64,000 bases of DNA from Streptomyces leeuwenhoekii. GTDB lineage: Bacteria; Actinomycetota; Actinomycetes; Streptomycetales; Streptomycetaceae. Below, piece after piece: positions 53,501 to 64,000 of this stretch. Where the stretch lies: positions 7,144,001 through 7,208,000 of the forward strand of contig NZ_LN831790.1 in the NCBI RefSeq assembly GCF_001013905.1, read 5' to 3'. A program made the translations under genes and the position numbers. Positions within the stretch are counted from its first letter, which is position 1. The number at the start of each line of letters is the position of its first letter. The notes beneath the pieces were generated by a model. It had not been told where the DNA came from. It was given only the letters and a program-made list of their open reading frames with translations, and did no database searches.

Positions 53501-54471
53501 TGGACACCGCCCTGCGCGCCAAGGCCGACGGGGCGCTGAACCTGCACGAGCTGACCCGCGATGACGACCTGGCCGCCTTCGTGCTGTTCTCCGCCGCCGC
53601 GGGCACGTTCGGCAGCAGCGGGCAGGGCGGTTACGCCGCGGCCAACACCGTCCTGGACGCACTGGCCGCGCACCGGCGGGCGCAGGGCCTGCCCGCCCTG
53701 TCGGTGGCGTTCGGGCCGGTCCACGCCGACGGGGGCATGGCAGACCGCCTCGGCACGGCCGACCTCGCCCGGATGGCCCGGGTCGGTGTGCACCCGCTGC
53801 CGGTCGCCGAGGCGCTCGCCGCGCTCGACGCCGCCCTCACCGCCGAGGACCCGCTCTTGCTGTCGACGCGCCTGGACCCTGCGGCCCTCGCCGCCTTCGG
53901 CGACGGTGTCCCGGCCGTCCTGCGCGACCTGGTGTGCCCCGCCCGGTCCGCGCCCGCCGAGCCGGAGCCGCAACCACTGGCCGCACGGCTGGCCGCCGCA
54001 TCCGCCGCCGAACGCGACCGATTGCTCACCGACCTGGTGCGCACCCAGGTCGTCGCGGCGCTCGGACTGCCGGGCGCCCAGGTGGTCGACCCGGCGCAGC
54101 CGCTGGCCGAGCTCGGGTTCGACTCGCTGACCGCGATCGAGCTGCGCAACGGCCTGAGTGAGGCGACCGGCGTGCCCATCCCGGCCACCCTGGTCTTCGA
54201 CCACCCCACCCCGGGCGCGGTCGTCGCCTACCTGCACCGCGAGCTCACCGGCGCGGCCGGGGCGCCCCCCGTCCTGGCCGAGATGGACCGGCTGGAAGCC
54301 CTGTTGGCAGAACCGCACGAGGACCTCCGGCCCGAGGTGACCACCCGCCTGGAGACCCTGCTGGCGCGGTGGAAGGACGAGGCGGCCGAACCGGCCGGTG
54401 GCGACCGGTTCGCCTCCGCCTCCGCCGAGGACCTCCTCGGGCTGATCGACAGCGAGTTCGGCCTCTCCTGA
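44587..54471 (+). CDS. Modular type I PKS, gene C: modules 6-7
   Basis: A 3294-residue PKS with order docking / KS-AT-KR-ACP / KS-AT-DH-KR-ACP / docking. The ATG at 44587 overlaps the gene B stop by 4 nt; the frame is open further upstream, but the docking helix [23 protein letters not shown] starts right after this ATG. Module 6 adds methylmalonyl and module 7 malonyl. The module 7 KR has Ala3003 where the catalytic Ser should be, and its DH motif is altered, so this module probably leaves a ketone. The C-terminus ([14 protein letters not shown]) is again the gene A type of docking helix and fits the N-terminus of gene D. Confidence 0.95.
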   Translation: MTVPVDKVTTALRASLKETDRLRRENQRLTDAATEPIAIVGMGCRLPGGVHSPEDLWALLREGTEVVTDFPADRGWDLDRVYHPDPHHQGTSYVRTGAFLEGAAEFDAAFFGISPREAVAMDPQQRLLLETSWETFERAGIDPGRLRGSRTGVFIGTNGQDYATWLSKTPDAVEGFVGTGNAASVVSGRLAYTFGLEGPAVTTDTACSSSLVALHLAVQALRQGECDLALAGGVTVMSTPLIFVEFSRQQALAPDGRCKPFAAAADGTAWAEGACLLLVERLSDARRNGHRVLAVVRGSAVNQDGASNGLTAPNGPAQQRVIRQALSAARLSARDIDVVEAHGTGTALGDPIEAEALIATYGQDRDRPLWLGSVKSNIGHTQAAAGVAGVIKMVLAMRHGVLPRTVNVDAPTPHVDWQAGAVRLLTDELPWPQTGGPRRAAVSSFGMSGTNSHVVLEAAPPEAGPAERPDLPGPIPWLLSAADPEALREHARRLAAHAGTGPDPADVAHALATSRAALEHRAVVLADDLPGLTRGLRALADGAVDPAVVHGTTSGAPGGVVFVFPGQGAQWAGMAVRLLDSAPVFAQRMRECAEALAPYVDASPQDVLRGVPGAPTLDRVDVVQPTLFAVLVSLAALWRAHGVHPVAVLGHSQGEIAAACVAGALSLADAAKVVALRARALVDLAGRGGMVSVPLPRERVSELIARWGTSLSVAAVNGPASTVVSGDTTALEELLADCAEHDIRARHIPVDYASHSTQVGSLRERILTDLAGITPARPVVPFLSTATGRWIGAEEVDAGYWYRNLRGTVRFEEATRALLAEGHRTFLEVGPHPVLTGAMQETAEAEGVAAVVLGTLRRDTDDTARFRTALAEAHVAGVTVDWVPLFAARPPCPVDLPTYPFQRRHYWPRPPERQAAAEGLEPAFWAAVERRDAAGLARTLDAGGAEQRAVLDAALPLLAAWRERARAESTVDAMRYRARWAALGSGGNARPTGTWLLVVPAAHAGHEWVTACAEVLTGCGAATRVLPLAPEEDRDGLTTRLAEHAGTMAGVLSLLALAEEPHPRHPGLTAGLAGTLLLVQALGDAGVKAPLWVLTTDAVTTGPADPPPNAAQSQLWGLGRVVAVEHPHRWGGLVDVPAAVTGRVTARLATVLAGAGGDDQIALRDTGALGRRLARAPLARTPAVRNWTPRGSVLVTGATGSLGSHLARWLAGRGAGHLVLVSRRGAETPGAAALVAELAELGTEVTFAACDVTDRDALATLVARLAEEGRDVRAVMHAAAVIELASLTGTTVEEFARVVAGKVLGARNLTEVFADRQLDAFVLFSSIAALWGSADHAAYSAANTYLDTLAEHRRAHGLPATSVQWGVWAVERDGVIAPHSAEFERLRRQGLPPMDPDTAFTGLGQVLDRDETTVAVAEVDWPRFAPVFTAVRPSPFLDGLPEARPAAPDTPAEPAESGLRARLAALPPAERDHELLDLVRAHAAAVLGHTSPGAVDASRAFRELGFDSLTAVELRNRLNTAAGLRLPATAVFDHPTPAALAGLLHTELLGTPEPVTAPAITSGTEDEPIAIVAMSCRLPGGVDSPEALWRLLLDEGDVVSGFPDDRGWDVDGLYHPDPAHPGTSSAPGGGFLTDIAGFDPGFFGISPREALAMDPQQRLLLELAWEVLERAGTDPLSLRGSTTGVFVGTNGSDYLNLLGSTGEPVEGYVATGNAASVASGRLAYTFGFEGPAVSVDTACSTSLVALHLAAQALRRGECSLALAGGAAVMSTPMSLVEFSHQRVLSADGRCKAFGTTADGMGMAEGVGLVLVERLSDARRHGHPVLAVIRGSAVNSDGASNGLTAPNGPAQQRVIRQALASAGLSPSDVDAVEAHGTGTALGDPIEAQALIAAYGQGRARPLWLGSVKSNIGHTQAAAGVAGVIKMVQAMRHEMLPATLHVDEPTPHVDWSAGAVELLTVRRPWPEVGRPARAAVSSFGISGTNAHLILEQAPPAETEEIERREPPWVPWVLSARSPRALRELAARLAPEDLLDVGLSLARTRAALDHRAVVVADSLDSAAAGLASLAAGKPAPSVLRGVVHGGGRTAFAFSGQGSQRAGMGRELAEAFPVFAAAFDEVCAHLDPLLDRPLREVLDDAEALGRTEFTQCAVFAFAVASCRLLASWGVRPDVLIGHSVGELVAAHLAGVWSLADACAVVAARGRLMAALPEGGSMVSVRATEAEVAPHLVDGVSVAAINGPGSVVLSGEETAVLAVAQRWRWRRLAVSHAFHSALVEPALAEFGAVLAGVEFSAPALPVVSNVTGAVAGEEITTPEYWLRHAREAVRFADGVGTLSALGVTTCLEVGADQVLGPLVRESAPEGLAAVGLTRRGRGEVRSLVLALGELHVRGAAVDWPAYFAGTGARVVDLPTYPFQRQRYWPRRTGAKPLAAGVPLADGGVVCTGRLSPREQPWLADHVVGNSVLAPGTMLLDLAGHAVRESGGGVLEELTLHAPLVLPGEGAVDVQVRLGAAREDRREVTVFSRTGDQPWTRHASGISGADTAPAPGPGPEWPVPGAEPIPTDGLYGRFADAGIDYGPAFSGLRAVWRHGTDVLAEAVLPEEVRADGHGVHPALLDAALHAVVAGGLLTVEDGARRVPFLWSGVRWHRAEARVLRARLSPGGPDTVSLTATDEHGRPVLTVASLVLRPMAPDAPVVRAGSLFAVRWRPVGGTPAQGRWGVLGGDPLGLGFTAGPDADLTVLSAVDTIDVRAGTARVLGQLQSWLAGAPATARLVILTRGAVATAPGEDVTGLAHAAVTGLVRSAQTEHPGRIILADLPADLPEGTAPGLLALAAGAGEPEVAVRDGAVLARRLVHAHPPGGREPWRPDGTVLITGGTGALGRALATDLVTRHGQRHLLLTSRSGPGAPGAAALVAELRAAGATVTVVACDVADRAALAEVLAAIPAEHPLTAVVHAAGVLVDGVVDTLTSARLDTALRAKADGALNLHELTRDDDLAAFVLFSAAAGTFGSSGQGGYAAANTVLDALAAHRRAQGLPALSVAFGPVHADGGMADRLGTADLARMARVGVHPLPVAEALAALDAALTAEDPLLLSTRLDPAALAAFGDGVPAVLRDLVCPARSAPAEPEPQPLAARLAAASAAERDRLLTDLVRTQVVAALGLPGAQVVDPAQPLAELGFDSLTAIELRNGLSEATGVPIPATLVFDHPTPGAVVAYLHRELTGAAGAPPVLAEMDRLEALLAEPHEDLRPEVTTRLETLLARWKDEAAEPAGGDRFASASAEDLLGLIDSEFGLS
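44686..49240 (+). other. PKS module 6: KS-AT(methylmalonyl)-KR(A2-like)-ACP
   Basis: KS Cys207. AT GHSQG (Ser652) and YASH (from 752) indicate methylmalonyl-CoA. KR has GATGSLG, Ser1326, Trp1331, His1336 and Tyr1339, and no LDD. Trp plus His in these positions is the A2 signature, predicting an L-hydroxyl next to an epimerised methyl. ACP Ser1508. Confidence 0.87.
49282..54250 (+). other. PKS module 7: KS-AT(malonyl)-DH(doubtful)-KR(probably inactive)-ACP
   Basis: KS Cys1739 (ACSTS). AT GHSVG (Ser2175) and HAFH (from 2267) indicate malonyl-CoA. The DH motif HxxxGxxxxP reads [10 protein letters not shown] (His2456, Asn2460), and the usual HPLLG at its start is missing; Asp2615 is kept. The KR reads LFSAAAG, so the catalytic Ser is Ala3003, and AWGPW has become AFGPV. 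Tyr3016 is kept. ACP Ser3180. Confidence 0.85.
49993..50571 (+). repeat. KS patch shared by modules 7 and 9 (gene C copy)
   Basis: 579 bp matching 61428-62006 with one difference (C at 50110, T at 61545). It covers the second half of the KS up to the first residues of the KS-AT linker. Confidence 0.88.
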
Positions 54472-54512
54472 CTGCCCCGCACCACCCGTCCCATCACACG
54501 AGAGGGCCACAC

Positions 54513-64000
<9,488 letters not shown>

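Overview
The window is 64 kb of very GC-rich DNA from an actinomycete. GTG and TTG starts are common, the genes are compact, and two two-frame IS5-family elements are present. The sequence does not fix the genus. It has three parts: a CoA-dependent catabolic locus on the left (1-10.4 kb), an IS-scarred junction (10.4-14.6 kb), and the first part of a modular type I polyketide synthase (PKS) cluster (14.6-64 kb, running off the right edge).

Catabolic locus. A leftward operon carries an HpaB/4-hydroxybutyryl-CoA-dehydratase-like flavoprotein, an alpha-methylacyl-CoA-racemase-type family III CoA transferase, and a crotonase cut by the window edge. Rightward genes encode a nitronate-monooxygenase-like FMN enzyme, a cyclase/kynurenine-formamidase-like hydrolase, two acyl-CoA ligases, a TetR regulator and an EamA exporter. 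A palindrome with core TATCGATCGATA recurs at three places in two promoter regions, so these genes probably form one regulon that activates and degrades an acid as its CoA thioester. The TetR gene has its own, different palindrome.

Junction. Two different IS5-family elements (10.7-11.7 and 13.5-14.4 kb) bracket two sugar-type ABC permease genes with no binding protein or ATPase beside them. One element sits exactly on a permease stop codon and the other about 10 bp before the other permease start. Both inserted at CTAG.

PKS cluster. A leftward SAM methyltransferase and a rightward P450-like gene diverge from a 321-bp promoter region with strong palindromes. The P450 gene lacks the heme-binding loop. 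Its last codons are split by a 163-bp MITE-like hairpin flanked by TA inside CTAG. Four PKS genes follow: A = KSQ loading module plus modules 1-3; B = modules 4-5; C = modules 6-7; D = module 8 and part of module 9. Predicted chain building: propionyl starter (KSQ plus methylmalonyl AT); malonyl in modules 1-5, 7 and 9; methylmalonyl in 6 and 8. Reductive sets are M1 DH-KR, M2 KR, M3 DH-KR, M4 DH-KR (A-type), M5 KR, M6 KR (A2-like), M7 DH-KR (both with damaged motifs), M8 DH-ER-KR, M9 DH (cut). No thioesterase, glycosyltransferase or pathway regulator lies in the window, and I cannot name the product.

The most notable findings are the P450 with its 163-bp insertion, three AT domains in gene A that match base for base over about 700 bp in a codon style unlike their surroundings, KS patches copied between modules of different genes, the Ser-to-Ala change in the module 7 KR, and the TATCGATCGATA regulon.
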